Below, one piece after another: positions 14,551 through 22,959 of a stretch of 36,092 nt of DNA. The translations under genes and the position numbers were made by a program. The DNA is from Coprococcus sp. (lineage in GTDB: Bacteria > Bacillota > Clostridia > Lachnospirales > Lachnospiraceae): positions 1 through 36,092 of the forward strand of contig JAAWDY010000018.1 of the NCBI GenBank assembly GCA_022793995.1. Reading direction: 5' to 3'. Numbering within the stretch: position 1 is the first letter of the stretch; the number at the start of each line of letters is the position of its first letter. The notes beneath the pieces were generated by a model. The model was given only the letters and a program-made list of their open reading frames with translations, was not told the origin of the DNA and made no database searches.

Positions 14551-15591
14551 ATGATAAAAGCGGGGATTATTGGTTCGACCGGATATGCAGGAGGAGAGCT
14601 TGTCAGGATTTTGGCAGGGCATAAAGAGGTAGAAATCTGCTGGTTTGGTTCCAGAAGCTATATTGACAAAAAATATGCGGACGTATACCAAAATATGTTC
14701 CAGATCGTGGACGCAGCGTGTATGGATGACAATATGGAGGAGCTTGCAGGACAGGCGGATGTGATCTTTACGGCTACGCCGCAGGGGTTTTGCGCTTCCT
14801 TATTAAAGGAAGATATTTTATCTAAGGTAAAAGTAATTGATCTAAGCGCGGACTATCGGATCAAGGATGTGGGCGTCTACGAGAAATGGTATGGAATCGA
14901 GCATAAAAGCCCGCAGTTTATCAAAGAAGCAGTATATGGATTGTGCGAGATTAACCGTGAAGATATCAGAGGGGCAAGGCTTATCGCCAATCCGGGATGC
15001 TATACCACCTGCTCGATTTTGACGGCATACCCCCTTGCAAAGGAGGGGCTGATCGATATGGATACGCTAATCATTGACGCCAAGTCGGGGACTTCCGGCG
15101 CAGGGAGGGGCGCGAAGCTGCCGAACCTGTTCTGCGAGGTCAATGAGAATATCAAAGCGTATGGTGTCGCGTCCCACCGGCATACGCCTGAGATCGAGGA
15201 ACAGCTTTCTTATGCATCTGGGAAAACAGTGACGCTTAATTTTACGCCGCATCTGGTGCCCATGAATAGAGGGATTCTTGCAACAGAGTACGCGAACCTC
15301 ACAAAGGATGTCTCCTGGGAAGAGGTGAAGGCCGTCTACGATGCGTACTATGGAGGCGAAACGTTTATCCGTGTCCTGGGCAGAGGCGTTTACCCGGAGA
15401 CGAAATGGGTGGAAGGAAGTAATTATGTGGATATCGGGTTTGAGATTGACAGAAGGACCGGAAGAATCATTATGATGGGCGCGATCGACAACCTGGTGAA
15501 GGGAGCGGCCGGCCAGGCGGTGCAGAATATGAACCTGGCATTTTCACTGCCGGAGACCGAAGGGCTAAACCTGGTTCCCATGTTCCCATAG
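14551..15591 (+). CDS. argC: N-acetyl-gamma-glutamyl-phosphate reductase
   Basis: 346-residue NADPH-dependent reductase that converts N-acetylglutamyl phosphate to the semialdehyde, the third step of arginine/ornithine synthesis. The Rossmann motif is IKAGIIGSTGYAGGELVRIL at the N-terminus. The catalytic cysteine lies in LIANPGCYTTCS at about 146-157, and the conserved His segment is ASHRHTPEIEEQL. Length and motif order are standard for the type 1 ArgC. The start ATG 14551 has GAGGAGG about 8 nt upstream. It is first in the argC-GNAT-argJ-argB-argD cluster, with 57 bp to the next gene. Confidence 0.97.
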   Translation: MIKAGIIGSTGYAGGELVRILAGHKEVEICWFGSRSYIDKKYADVYQNMFQIVDAACMDDNMEELAGQADVIFTATPQGFCASLLKEDILSKVKVIDLSADYRIKDVGVYEKWYGIEHKSPQFIKEAVYGLCEINREDIRGARLIANPGCYTTCSILTAYPLAKEGLIDMDTLIIDAKSGTSGAGRGAKLPNLFCEVNENIKAYGVASHRHTPEIEEQLSYASGKTVTLNFTPHLVPMNRGILATEYANLTKDVSWEEVKAVYDAYYGGETFIRVLGRGVYPETKWVEGSNYVDIGFEIDRRTGRIIMMGAIDNLVKGAAGQAVQNMNLAFSLPETEGLNLVPMFP

Positions 15592-15648
15592 CTTTGTGAA
15601 AGGTATGGGAATCTAGGTAAAAGGGATTTTAAGCGGAAGGAATAGGAT

Positions 15649-16110
15649 ATGGAGATAAAGATTCGGGCAATGACGATCGAGGATTATGATGATGTTTATC
15701 GTCTCTGGATGAAGATTCAGGGATTTGGGATCCGGAGTATAGACGATTCCAGGGAAGGCGTGGAACGTTTTATCAGGAGGAATCCGTCGACCAGCGTGGT
15801 GGCGGAGGCGGCCGGCAGGATCGTGGGAGGGATCCTCTGCGGGCATGACGGAAGGAGAGGATGCTTCTATCATGTGTGCGTGGACCCTTTGTACCGGCGG
15901 AAGGGAATCGGAAAAAGCATGGTCGTTTTTGCTATGGAAGCGTTAAAATTAGAAAACATCAATAAAGTTTCTCTCATTGCATTTACGAAAAACGATGTCG
16001 GCAACGCGTTTTGGAACACGATCGGCTGGACCCGCAGGATGGATCTGAATTATTATGATTTTATTTTAAATGAGAAAAATATCACGGCATTTATTGAAAA
16101 GGGGGAATAG
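15649..16110 (+). CDS. GNAT-family N-acetyltransferase in the arg operon
   Basis: 153-residue Gcn5-related acetyltransferase. The acetyl-CoA pyrophosphate-binding motif A is HVCVDPLYRRKGIGKSMV at about 81-98, followed by the motif B-like NKVSLIAFTKNDVGNAFWNTIGW. It sits between argC and argJ, with only 2 nt before the argJ ATG, so it is almost certainly cotranscribed and probably translationally coupled. An obvious hypothesis is an auxiliary N-acetylglutamate synthase or an acetyltransferase for a pathway intermediate. However, it lacks the amino-acid-kinase domain of classical ArgA and the sequence alone does not prove the acceptor. The start ATG 15649 follows GGAAGGA. Confidence 0.88.
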   Translation: MEIKIRAMTIEDYDDVYRLWMKIQGFGIRSIDDSREGVERFIRRNPSTSVVAEAAGRIVGGILCGHDGRRGCFYHVCVDPLYRRKGIGKSMVVFAMEALKLENINKVSLIAFTKNDVGNAFWNTIGWTRRMDLNYYDFILNEKNITAFIEKGE

Positions 16111-16112
16111 AG

Positions 16113-17339
16113 ATGGGAAAGAGAATAGAAGGCGGCGTGACGGCACCAAAAGGATTTGAGGCGGCAGCAGCGGCGGCGAAGATTAAATATCAGGATCGGA
16201 CGGATATGGCGATGATTTTTAGCCGGGTTCCCTGTGTCTGCGCGGGGACGTTTACGACGAATGTGGTAAAGGCAGCCTGTGTAAAATGGGATCAGAAGGT
16301 GGTATCTTCCGGGATAGCGGCGCGAGCAATCGTTGCAAATTCAGGAATTGCCAACGCATGTACGGGAGCGGAAGGCTTCGCCTACTGTAAGGACACGGCG
16401 GACGCGGCTGCACAGTCGCTTGGCATTCCCGCAGACAGCGTGCTCATTGGCTCTACGGGAGTCATCGGAAAACAGCTCCCCATGGACCGTGTAAGGGCAG
16501 GGGTTAAGATGCTTGCCGAGAAGAAGGGCGCGGACATAGAAAAGGGTACAGAGGCGGCAAAAGCGATCATGACGACGGATACATGTGAGAAACAGATCGC
16601 CGTGCAGTTTCAGGCAGGTGAAAAGACGGTCACAATCGGCGGAATGGCAAAAGGTTCCGGTATGATTCACCCCAATATGTGTACCATGCTCAGTTTTATC
16701 ACAACGGACGCGGCGATCACTAAGGAAGCACTGCAGAAAGCGCTGAGCGAAGATGTAAAAGATACGTATAATATGATATCTGTGGATGGGGATACGTCCA
16801 CGAACGATACCGTCCTGGTACTGGCGAACGGTATGGCGGAAAATGAAGAGATCACCGTGGATTCCAACAGCTATCCGGCATTCCAGGAAGCGCTTCATGA
16901 GGTAAATGAATACCTTGCGAAGAAGATCGCCGGGGACGGCGAGGGCGCGACGGCTCTCCTCGAGGTGAAAGTCGTCCATGCGGATACGAAGGAAAACGCA
17001 AAACGTTTGGCGAAGTCGGTTGCCTGCTCCAGCCTGACGAAGACCGCCATTGCAGGACATGACGCCAACTGGGGACGCATTCTCTGTGCGATGGGGTATT
17101 CCGGGGCCGGGTTTGACCCGGAGAAGGTAGACCTGTATTTTTCCAGTGAGGCGGGAGATATCCAGATCACGGAGAATGGGACGGCTACAAACTACAGTGA
17201 AGATACGGCGACAAAGATTCTGTCCTGCCCGGAGATTCGGATGGTAGCGGATGTGAAGATGGGAGAAGCTGAGGCAACGGCGTGGGGATGCGACCTGACG
17301 CATGATTATATCCGGATCAACGCGGATTACAGAAGTTAA
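16113..17339 (+). CDS. argJ: Glutamate N-acetyltransferase / amino-acid acetyltransferase
   Basis: 408-residue ArgJ, which moves the acetyl group from N-acetylornithine to glutamate (acetyl recycling). In bifunctional forms it also uses acetyl-CoA. The precursor self-cleaves before a threonine nucleophile, and here the motif GMAKGSGMIHPNMCTML places Thr191. The usual residue before Thr is Ala and here it is Cys, a mild deviation. Other family blocks are IVANSGIANACTGAEG, DGDTSTNDTVLVLANG and the C-terminal WGCDLTHDYIRINADYRS. The start ATG 16113 is 2 nt after the GNAT stop, with GGGGGAA just upstream. Expected as an alpha2beta2 cytoplasmic enzyme. Confidence 0.97.
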   Translation: MGKRIEGGVTAPKGFEAAAAAAKIKYQDRTDMAMIFSRVPCVCAGTFTTNVVKAACVKWDQKVVSSGIAARAIVANSGIANACTGAEGFAYCKDTADAAAQSLGIPADSVLIGSTGVIGKQLPMDRVRAGVKMLAEKKGADIEKGTEAAKAIMTTDTCEKQIAVQFQAGEKTVTIGGMAKGSGMIHPNMCTMLSFITTDAAITKEALQKALSEDVKDTYNMISVDGDTSTNDTVLVLANGMAENEEITVDSNSYPAFQEALHEVNEYLAKKIAGDGEGATALLEVKVVHADTKENAKRLAKSVACSSLTKTAIAGHDANWGRILCAMGYSGAGFDPEKVDLYFSSEAGDIQITENGTATNYSEDTATKILSCPEIRMVADVKMGEAEATAWGCDLTHDYIRINADYRS

Positions 17340-17357
17340 TTAGGAGAAGGAGCGACT

Positions 17358-18242
17358 ATGAATCAGAATATGCAGAAGTATCTGGACAAGGCGGAGGTCC
17401 TGATCGAAGCACTCCCCTATATCCAGCGTTTTAACAGGAAAATCATTGTTGTAAAATACGGCGGAAGCGCTATGATCGACGAGGAGCTGGAGCAGAATGT
17501 GATTAAGGATGTTACTCTCTTAAAGCTCACAGGATTCAAACCCATCATTGTACACGGCGGCGGGAAGGAGATCAGCCGTTGGGTGAATAAGGTCGGCATG
17601 GAGCCGCGGTTTGTAGGGGGACTTCGGGTCACGGACGCAGAGACGATGGAAGTGGCGGAGATGGTCCTTAATAAAGTAAACAAGAACCTGGTCCGCATGG
17701 TGGAACAGCTGGGTGTACGCGCTATTGGAATCAGCGGGAAAGACGGCGCGCTCCTTAAGGTGGATAAGAAATACGCGGACGGAGAGGACATCGGTTTTGT
17801 GGGCGATATCAAGTCCGTCAACGCCGACATCCTTCTAGATCTTCTGGAAAAGGATTTCCTTCCCATCGTATGCCCGGTAGGATTGGACGACGACTATCAT
17901 ACATATAACATCAATGCAGATGACGCGGCCTACGCCATCGCCAAGGCAGTCCATGCGGAGAAGCTGGCGTTTCTTTCCGATATTGAAGGGGTCTATACGA
18001 ATTACGAGGATAAAGGGACATTGACGCATTCACTGACAGCCGATGAAGCGGAAGAACTGATCCGCAAAGGAAGCGTGAGCGGGGGGATGATCCCGAAACT
18101 GGAGAACTGTGTGGGGGCGATCCGCAACGGAGTTTCCAGAGTGCATATATTGGATGGGCGGATTCCGCACTGCCTGCTTCTGGAGATATTTACCAAGCAG
18201 GGGGTCGGGACGGTTATACTTGGAAATCACGAGGCAGATTAG
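17358..18242 (+). CDS. argB: Acetylglutamate kinase
   Basis: 294-residue amino-acid kinase that phosphorylates N-acetylglutamate. It has the Lys/Gly loop KYGGSAM at about 34-40, the substrate loop [11 protein letters not shown] at about 64-74 and the ATP-site segment [15 protein letters not shown]. The N-terminal extension of about 25 residues before the first strand ([19 protein letters not shown]) is the helix found in arginine-inhibited hexameric NAGK, so feedback inhibition by arginine is likely (inference from family knowledge). The start ATG 17358 has GGAGAAGGAG upstream. 18 bp after argJ and 11 bp before argD. Confidence 0.97.
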   Translation: MNQNMQKYLDKAEVLIEALPYIQRFNRKIIVVKYGGSAMIDEELEQNVIKDVTLLKLTGFKPIIVHGGGKEISRWVNKVGMEPRFVGGLRVTDAETMEVAEMVLNKVNKNLVRMVEQLGVRAIGISGKDGALLKVDKKYADGEDIGFVGDIKSVNADILLDLLEKDFLPIVCPVGLDDDYHTYNINADDAAYAIAKAVHAEKLAFLSDIEGVYTNYEDKGTLTHSLTADEAEELIRKGSVSGGMIPKLENCVGAIRNGVSRVHILDGRIPHCLLLEIFTKQGVGTVILGNHEAD

Positions 18243-18253
18243 GAGGCAGAGCG

Positions 18254-19432
18254 ATGGAAAATCAATACATGAAGGATACAGAAGAAGGATTATTGAAAAC
18301 CTACAACCGTTTCCCTGTGGTATTCGATCACGGGGAGGGAGTGTATCTCTATGATACGGACGGAAAAAAATATCTGGATTTTACTGCGGGCATCGCGGTA
18401 AACTCCCTGGGATACGGGAATCCTGAATTTACAGAAGCAATAAAGGCGCAGGTGGATCAGCTGATCCATATATCCAACCTATATTATAATACCACCTGCG
18501 GGGCGGCGGCCCTTGCGCTGAGAAGGATATCCCGGATGGATAAGGTGTTCTTTACCAACAGTGGCGCCGAGGCGGTGGAAGGCGCGCTGAAAGCGGCGAG
18601 AAAGTATGCGTATGAGAAGAAGAGCGGGCGTTACGAGTTTATTGCCATGGAAGACGCGTTCCACGGCAGGACCATGGGCTCCGTTTCCGTCACCGGACAT
18701 AAGGAGTATAGAGAGCCGTTTGAGCCTATGATAGGCGGTGTACATTTTGCCAAATATAATGATCTAGAAAGCGTGAAAGCGCTGGTAAATGAAAAAACCT
18801 GCGCAATCATCCTGGAGACGATCCAGGGAGAGGGGGGCATCACCCCCGCGGAGCCGGAATTCCTCAAAGGAATCCGCAAAATCTGTGACGACAAGGATAT
18901 CCTCCTCATCCTGGATGAGATCCAGTGCGGTATGGGGCGCAGCGGTTCCTATTTCGCATGGCAGCAGATGGATGTGAAGCCGGACATTATGACTATGGCA
19001 AAAGCCATCGGGAACGGCGTGCCGGTCGGCGCGTTCGCTATGACGGACAGAGTCGCCAAGTATTCTTTAAAGCCGGGGGACCACGGCACCACATACGGAG
19101 GGAATCCTCTGGCCTGCGCGGCGGTGAAGACGGTCATTGATCTCTTTGAGAAAAATGACCTGGTGGGGCATGTTGGTGAAATCGCTCCATATCTGACACA
19201 GAAGCTTGGGGAAATCGTAAAGGAGTGCGAGTGCGCTGTGGAAGTCCGGGGAAAAGGCCTGATACAGGGGCTTAAGATCACAAAGCCGGTAGGAGAAGTG
19301 ACGGCAAACGCGCTTAAGGAAGGGCTGGTCGTCATCAGCGCGGGCAAGGATGTCCTGCGGATGATCCCGCCGCTTGTCATCGAGCGGGAACATGTGGATG
19401 AAATGGCGGAAAAATTGAAAAGGGTACTTTGA
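18254..19432 (+). CDS. argD: Acetylornithine aminotransferase
   Basis: 392-residue PLP-dependent class III aminotransferase that converts N-acetylglutamate semialdehyde to N-acetylornithine with glutamate as donor. Landmarks are FTNSGAEAVEGALKAARKYA (phosphate-binding region), AFHGRTMGS, ILDEIQCGMGRSG (Asp contacting the PLP pyridine nitrogen) and MAKAIGNGVPVGAF with the Schiff-base lysine at 250. The start ATG 18254 has AGGAGG at 18241-18246, overlapping the argB stop codon. Last gene of the cluster. No clear terminator follows, only an AT-rich stretch of about 85 bp. Confidence 0.96.
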   Translation: MENQYMKDTEEGLLKTYNRFPVVFDHGEGVYLYDTDGKKYLDFTAGIAVNSLGYGNPEFTEAIKAQVDQLIHISNLYYNTTCGAAALALRRISRMDKVFFTNSGAEAVEGALKAARKYAYEKKSGRYEFIAMEDAFHGRTMGSVSVTGHKEYREPFEPMIGGVHFAKYNDLESVKALVNEKTCAIILETIQGEGGITPAEPEFLKGIRKICDDKDILLILDEIQCGMGRSGSYFAWQQMDVKPDIMTMAKAIGNGVPVGAFAMTDRVAKYSLKPGDHGTTYGGNPLACAAVKTVIDLFEKNDLVGHVGEIAPYLTQKLGEIVKECECAVEVRGKGLIQGLKITKPVGEVTANALKEGLVVISAGKDVLRMIPPLVIEREHVDEMAEKLKRVL

Positions 19433-19518
19433 AAATGATATTCACCTGCCACTTAGAGCATATATCACCGACGTTCAGGGTATACTTTCAAGAAAAGGAT
19501 TTTGGAGGTATATTTTGA

Positions 19519-19950
19519 ATGGTCGGTTTTTTGATTGCCCTGATTTCCGGGGCGCTTATGAGTGTGCAGGGAGTATTTAACACCCAGGTGACGAAAACGA
19601 CAGGCATGTGGGTGAGCAATGCATGGGTGCAGCTCAGCGCGTTTGCGCTCTGCGCCGTGATGTGGCTTATTATGGGGAGGGACGATGTGACGTCTATCGC
19701 CAGGGTGGAGCCAAAATATGTCCTGCTGGGAGGAGTGATCGGGGCCGGGATCACATGGACTGTCATTAAAAGCATGGAACAGCTCGGGCCCGCGAAGGCG
19801 GCTCTTCTTATTGTGATTGCCCAGCTTATCGTGGCATATGTCATCGAACTTCTGGGATTGTTCGGCGTAGATAAAGAACCATTGGAATGGAGGAAGGTGG
19901 GCGGAATGGCCCTTGCGCTTGTCGGAGTGGCGATTTTCCAATGGGAGTAG
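19519..19950 (+). CDS. DMT-superfamily transporter, DUF606/YdcZ type
   Basis: 143-residue membrane protein with five hydrophobic segments. The opening, MVGFLIALISGALMSVQGVFNTQVTKTTG, is characteristic of the DUF606 (YdcZ) half-size drug/metabolite transporters, together with GAGITWTVIKSMEQLGPAKAALLIVIAQLIVAYVIELLG in the last third. Such proteins have half the length of EamA transporters and presumably dimerise. Substrates are not established. The ATG at 19519 follows GGAGG at 19504-19508 with a 10-nt spacer. It is 86 bp after argD and could be read through from the arg operon, but nothing shows a functional link. Confidence 0.88.
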   Translation: MVGFLIALISGALMSVQGVFNTQVTKTTGMWVSNAWVQLSAFALCAVMWLIMGRDDVTSIARVEPKYVLLGGVIGAGITWTVIKSMEQLGPAKAALLIVIAQLIVAYVIELLGLFGVDKEPLEWRKVGGMALALVGVAIFQWE

Positions 19951-19960
19951 AAAATAGCGG

Positions 19961-19989
19961 TTGTGTTTTCCTCAAAAATTCGTTACAAT
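19961..19989 (+). promoter_or_regulatory. Promoter of the comEA gene row
   Basis: TTGTGT (19961-19966), a 17-bp spacer and TACAAT (19984-19989). Expected start near 19996, about 88 nt before the chosen comEA ATG. Confidence 0.55.
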
Positions 19990-20083
19990 AATGGTGTCTT
20001 AGTTGTCAAGGATCCCCTGATTGTTGCCGAAAGGCGGCGGGAAGCATCGAGAGGCCGTATTGAAGCACGGAAGCGGAGGATGT

Positions 20084-20797
20084 ATGCAACAAAAAAGACA
20101 ATCGTTTGTGAAAGTGATTTTAGTGATTGGATGTCTGTGCGTGATGACCGCGGTAAGCGGAGTGTCTGCGGGATGCCGAAGCCAGGACACTCGGGACTCG
20201 CAAAGCTCGCAAGACTCGTCTGAGGAGGCGCTTTCCAGCGTCCCAGAAAACGTTTTGGAAGAAAGTATGCAGAAGGAAAATGAGGCAGACGTCTCAGATG
20301 ACAGATTAGAGAACGGCTCTGAAAGCGGACCGGAAAGCATATGTATTTACATCTGCGGCAACGTCGCCTCGCCCGGTGTTTACGAGCTTCCGGAAGGGAG
20401 CCGGGTAAAGGACGCCGTCTTTGCGGCGGGCGGCATGTCGGAGCAGGCGGCAAAGGAATACCTGAACCAAGCGGCGCTCGTAGAGGACGGACAGAAGATT
20501 TATGTACCGTCCGAGGAGGAGGCGAGGGACCTGGAAGCTTCGGGAATACAGCCGGATGGCGGTGCGGGAAGCGAAGCAGGGTCGGAAAGCAGCGCGGCGG
20601 ATGGCGGCAGGGTGAATCTGAACACCGCCGGAAAAGCGGAGCTGATGAGTCTCAGCGGTATCGGCAAGTCCCGTGCGGAAGCGATTCTGGCTTACCGCAG
20701 AGAGCACGGAAGATTCGAGAAGATAGAAGACATCCAGAAGATAGAGGGAATCAAGGAAGGGATTTACAGCCGGATCAAAGACCGGCTGACAGTATAG
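20084..20797 (+). CDS. comEA: ComEA-type DNA-binding lipoprotein (SLBB plus helix-hairpin-helix)
   Basis: 237 residues from ATG 20084, which is preceded by GGAGG at 20075-20079. The frame is open further upstream, but there it encodes no sensible signal. The N-terminus KRQSFVKVILVIGCLCVMTA ends in SAGC, a lipobox-like site, so it is probably anchored on the outer face of the membrane. A Ser/Glu-rich linker follows, then an SLBB domain (about 85-150: ICIYICGNVASPGVYELP...AGGMSEQA). At the C-terminus (about 175-237) are two helix-hairpin-helix motifs: VNLNTAGKAELMSLSGIGKSRAEAI and IEDIQKIEGIKEGIYSRIKD. ComEA binds incoming double-stranded DNA for uptake through ComEC, which is encoded four genes downstream. 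It is the first gene of a close row with a two-component system. Confidence 0.92.
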   Translation: MQQKRQSFVKVILVIGCLCVMTAVSGVSAGCRSQDTRDSQSSQDSSEEALSSVPENVLEESMQKENEADVSDDRLENGSESGPESICIYICGNVASPGVYELPEGSRVKDAVFAAGGMSEQAAKEYLNQAALVEDGQKIYVPSEEEARDLEASGIQPDGGAGSEAGSESSAADGGRVNLNTAGKAELMSLSGIGKSRAEAILAYRREHGRFEKIEDIQKIEGIKEGIYSRIKDRLTV

Positions 20798-20819
20798 ACT
20801 TAGGAGAGATACGGACAGC

Positions 20820-21509
20820 ATGGGCAGAAAAGTATTGGTAGTGGACGACGAAAAATTAATTGTGAAAGGAATCCGGTTCAGCCTGGAGCAGGACGACATG
20901 GAGGTGGACTGCGCGTACGACGGGGAAGAGGCGCTGGAGATGGCGAAGAGAAAAGAGTATGACATCATTCTTCTGGATGTAATGCTTCCCAAGTACGACG
21001 GGTTCGAGGTGTGCCGGCAGATCCGGGATTTTTCTAATGTTCCGATCGTCATGCTCACTGCCAAAGGTGAGGATATGGATAAGATCTTAGGCCTGGAATA
21101 CGGCGCAGATGATTACATAACCAAGCCTTTTAACATACTGGAAGTCAAAGCAAGGATTAAGGCGATCATGCGGCGGACAGGGCGGAAGGACAGCAGTCCG
21201 TCGTCGGGGAAAGAGATCGTGAAGGGGGATCTGCGCATCAACTGCGAGAGCCGCCGCGTCTTTTCCGGGGAGAAGGAGCTGAATCTGACGGCGAAGGAAT
21301 TTGACCTTCTGGAGCTTCTTGCCATGAATCCGAATAAGGTTTACAGCAGGGAGAGCCTTCTGAACATTGTGTGGGGCTACGAATACCCAGGGGATGCGAG
21401 GACGGTCGACGTACATATCCGTCGTTTGAGGGAGAAGATCGAGGTGAATCCAAGCGACCCGAAATATGTCTATACGAAGTGGGGAGTTGGTTACTATTTT
21501 AGGGGTTAA
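20820..21509 (+). CDS. OmpR/PhoB-family response regulator
   Basis: 229-residue regulator. The receiver domain (about 1-120) has the acidic pair VVDDE, phospho-acceptor Asp53 in ILLDVMLPKYDG, the conserved Thr in VMLTAKGE and Lys in YITKPFN. The winged-helix DNA-binding domain (about 135-229) ends in VDVHIRRLREKIE...YVYTKWGVGYYFRG, typical of OmpR/PhoB. The start ATG 20820 has AGGAGA about 12 nt upstream. The sensor-kinase frame overlaps its 3' end, so the two form a coupled two-component pair. The sequence resembles WalR/PhoP-type regulators, but the actual signal and targets cannot be read from sequence. Confidence 0.95.
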   Translation: MGRKVLVVDDEKLIVKGIRFSLEQDDMEVDCAYDGEEALEMAKRKEYDIILLDVMLPKYDGFEVCRQIRDFSNVPIVMLTAKGEDMDKILGLEYGADDYITKPFNILEVKARIKAIMRRTGRKDSSPSSGKEIVKGDLRINCESRRVFSGEKELNLTAKEFDLLELLAMNPNKVYSRESLLNIVWGYEYPGDARTVDVHIRRLREKIEVNPSDPKYVYTKWGVGYYFRG

Positions 21510-22935
21510 ATGGAACTTTGTACCTAAATTTATAAAAAGCCTGCAGGTGCGCATTGTGCTGCTTCTCAGTATATGCACTGTCCTGTCATGCCTGTTCATG
21601 AAAGGCGTGGTGCTGGAAAGTTATACGCAGAGGACTGTTTCAGTGCGCACGGCAGAGATTCAGAACCAGTGTACGATTCTCAGCAATCAGCTGATCAGTT
21701 CTAATTATCTAGAGGATACAGATTCGGAAATCATCAATGCAGAATTGTCCCAGTTATCCAATACTTATAATGGAAGAGTCGTTGTGATCGATGACGAGTT
21801 CCGCATCGTCAGGGATACATATAACCTCCAGGAAGGGAAGACGATCATCTCTGAGGATGTGGTGAAATGTTTCCGCGGCGAGCAGGTCAGCAGGTATGAT
21901 GAGGTGAACCGATATATCGAGGTGGCGACTCCGGTAAAGAGCGAGGACGGGAAAACAGTGCTGGGGATGATGCTCGTCAGTGTTTCCACGGATTCTATAA
22001 GAGACAATGTCCAGGTTCTGGAATCCAGAGCGGAGATCGCCGCGGTTACCATCAGTGTGATCTGTGTTATCCTGGCCGTCTTTATCGGAAAACTTCTTGT
22101 ACATCCGCTGAACCGGATGAGCCGTTCCATCCAGGAGATGGAGGGCGGTTACCGGGATAATTACCTGCATGAGAACGCATATAACGAAACAAAAGAAATT
22201 TCAGATGCATTTAATAAGCTATGGGACCGCTATCGGATGTTGGATGCATCCCGTGAAGAATTTGTGGCAAATGTATCCCATGAACTTAAGACGCCGCTTA
22301 CTTCCATGAAGGTGCTTGCGGATTCGCTTTTGGCGCAGCCGGACGCTCCGGTGGAACTCTATCAGGAATTTATGGGAGATCTGTCGGAGGAGATCGAGCG
22401 GGAAAATAAGATTATCAACGATCTTCTGGAACTCGTGAAGTTGGACAAAAAGGGAGCGAACCTGCATATTGGGGTCACGAATATCAATGATTTGGTGGAG
22501 CGTATTCTGAAACGTCTGCGCCCGCTTGCCAAAAGGCGGAATATTGAGCTGGTGTTTGAGAGCTTTCGTCCGGTCATGGCCGAGGTGGATGATGTGAAAC
22601 TGACCCTGGCAGTGACAAACCTGGTAGAAAATGCCATCAAATATAATAAAGACGACGGATCGGTCCAGGTGGCGCTGAATGCGGATCACAAGTATTTTTA
22701 TCTGAAGGTCGCGGATACCGGGATCGGGATCCCGAAGGAAGACACCGAGCATATCTTCGAGCGGTTTTACCGGGTGGACAAGTCGCATTCCCGGGAGATC
22801 GGCGGAACAGGGCTGGGACTTTCGATCGCCAGGAACGCGGTTATTATGCACCGCGGCGCGATCAAGGTTTACAGCGAGCCGGGGGAAGGGACGACGTTTA
22901 CCGTAAGAATCCCGTTGACTTATATTACGAAATAA
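21466..22935 (+). CDS. Membrane sensor histidine kinase
   Basis: Up to 489 residues. Topology is TM1 at about 26-48, an extracellular sensor of about 140 residues, TM2 at about 190-211, then HAMP, HisKA and HATPase. The phospho-accepting His272 lies in NVSHELKTPLTSMK. The ATP lid includes NLVENAIKYNKDDG (N box), VADTGIGIPKED (G1), FERFYRVDKSHSREIGGTGLGLSIARNAV (F/G2 boxes). The ATG at 21466 lies inside the response-regulator gene (44-bp overlap) and has no good ribosome binding site. TTG 21487 is an alternative, and the first conserved residues are KWNFVPKFIKS, right after the regulator stop. The extracellular domain has no recognisable ligand motif. It resembles the PhoR/WalK type. Confidence 0.93.
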   Translation: MSIRSGELVTILGVKWNFVPKFIKSLQVRIVLLLSICTVLSCLFMKGVVLESYTQRTVSVRTAEIQNQCTILSNQLISSNYLEDTDSEIINAELSQLSNTYNGRVVVIDDEFRIVRDTYNLQEGKTIISEDVVKCFRGEQVSRYDEVNRYIEVATPVKSEDGKTVLGMMLVSVSTDSIRDNVQVLESRAEIAAVTISVICVILAVFIGKLLVHPLNRMSRSIQEMEGGYRDNYLHENAYNETKEISDAFNKLWDRYRMLDASREEFVANVSHELKTPLTSMKVLADSLLAQPDAPVELYQEFMGDLSEEIERENKIINDLLELVKLDKKGANLHIGVTNINDLVERILKRLRPLAKRRNIELVFESFRPVMAEVDDVKLTLAVTNLVENAIKYNKDDGSVQVALNADHKYFYLKVADTGIGIPKEDTEHIFERFYRVDKSHSREIGGTGLGLSIARNAVIMHRGAIKVYSEPGEGTTFTVRIPLTYITK

Positions 22936-22959
22936 TGATTGTCTGAGGGCGATGAAAGG

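Noticed and set aside
16341..17303. 320-residue open frame on the minus strand
   Set aside because: Antisense shadow of argJ, with no motif and no ribosome binding site.
20306..21064. 252-residue open frame on the minus strand
   Set aside because: It overlaps comEA and the response regulator, both of which have clear domains. Composition is that of a reverse-frame shadow.
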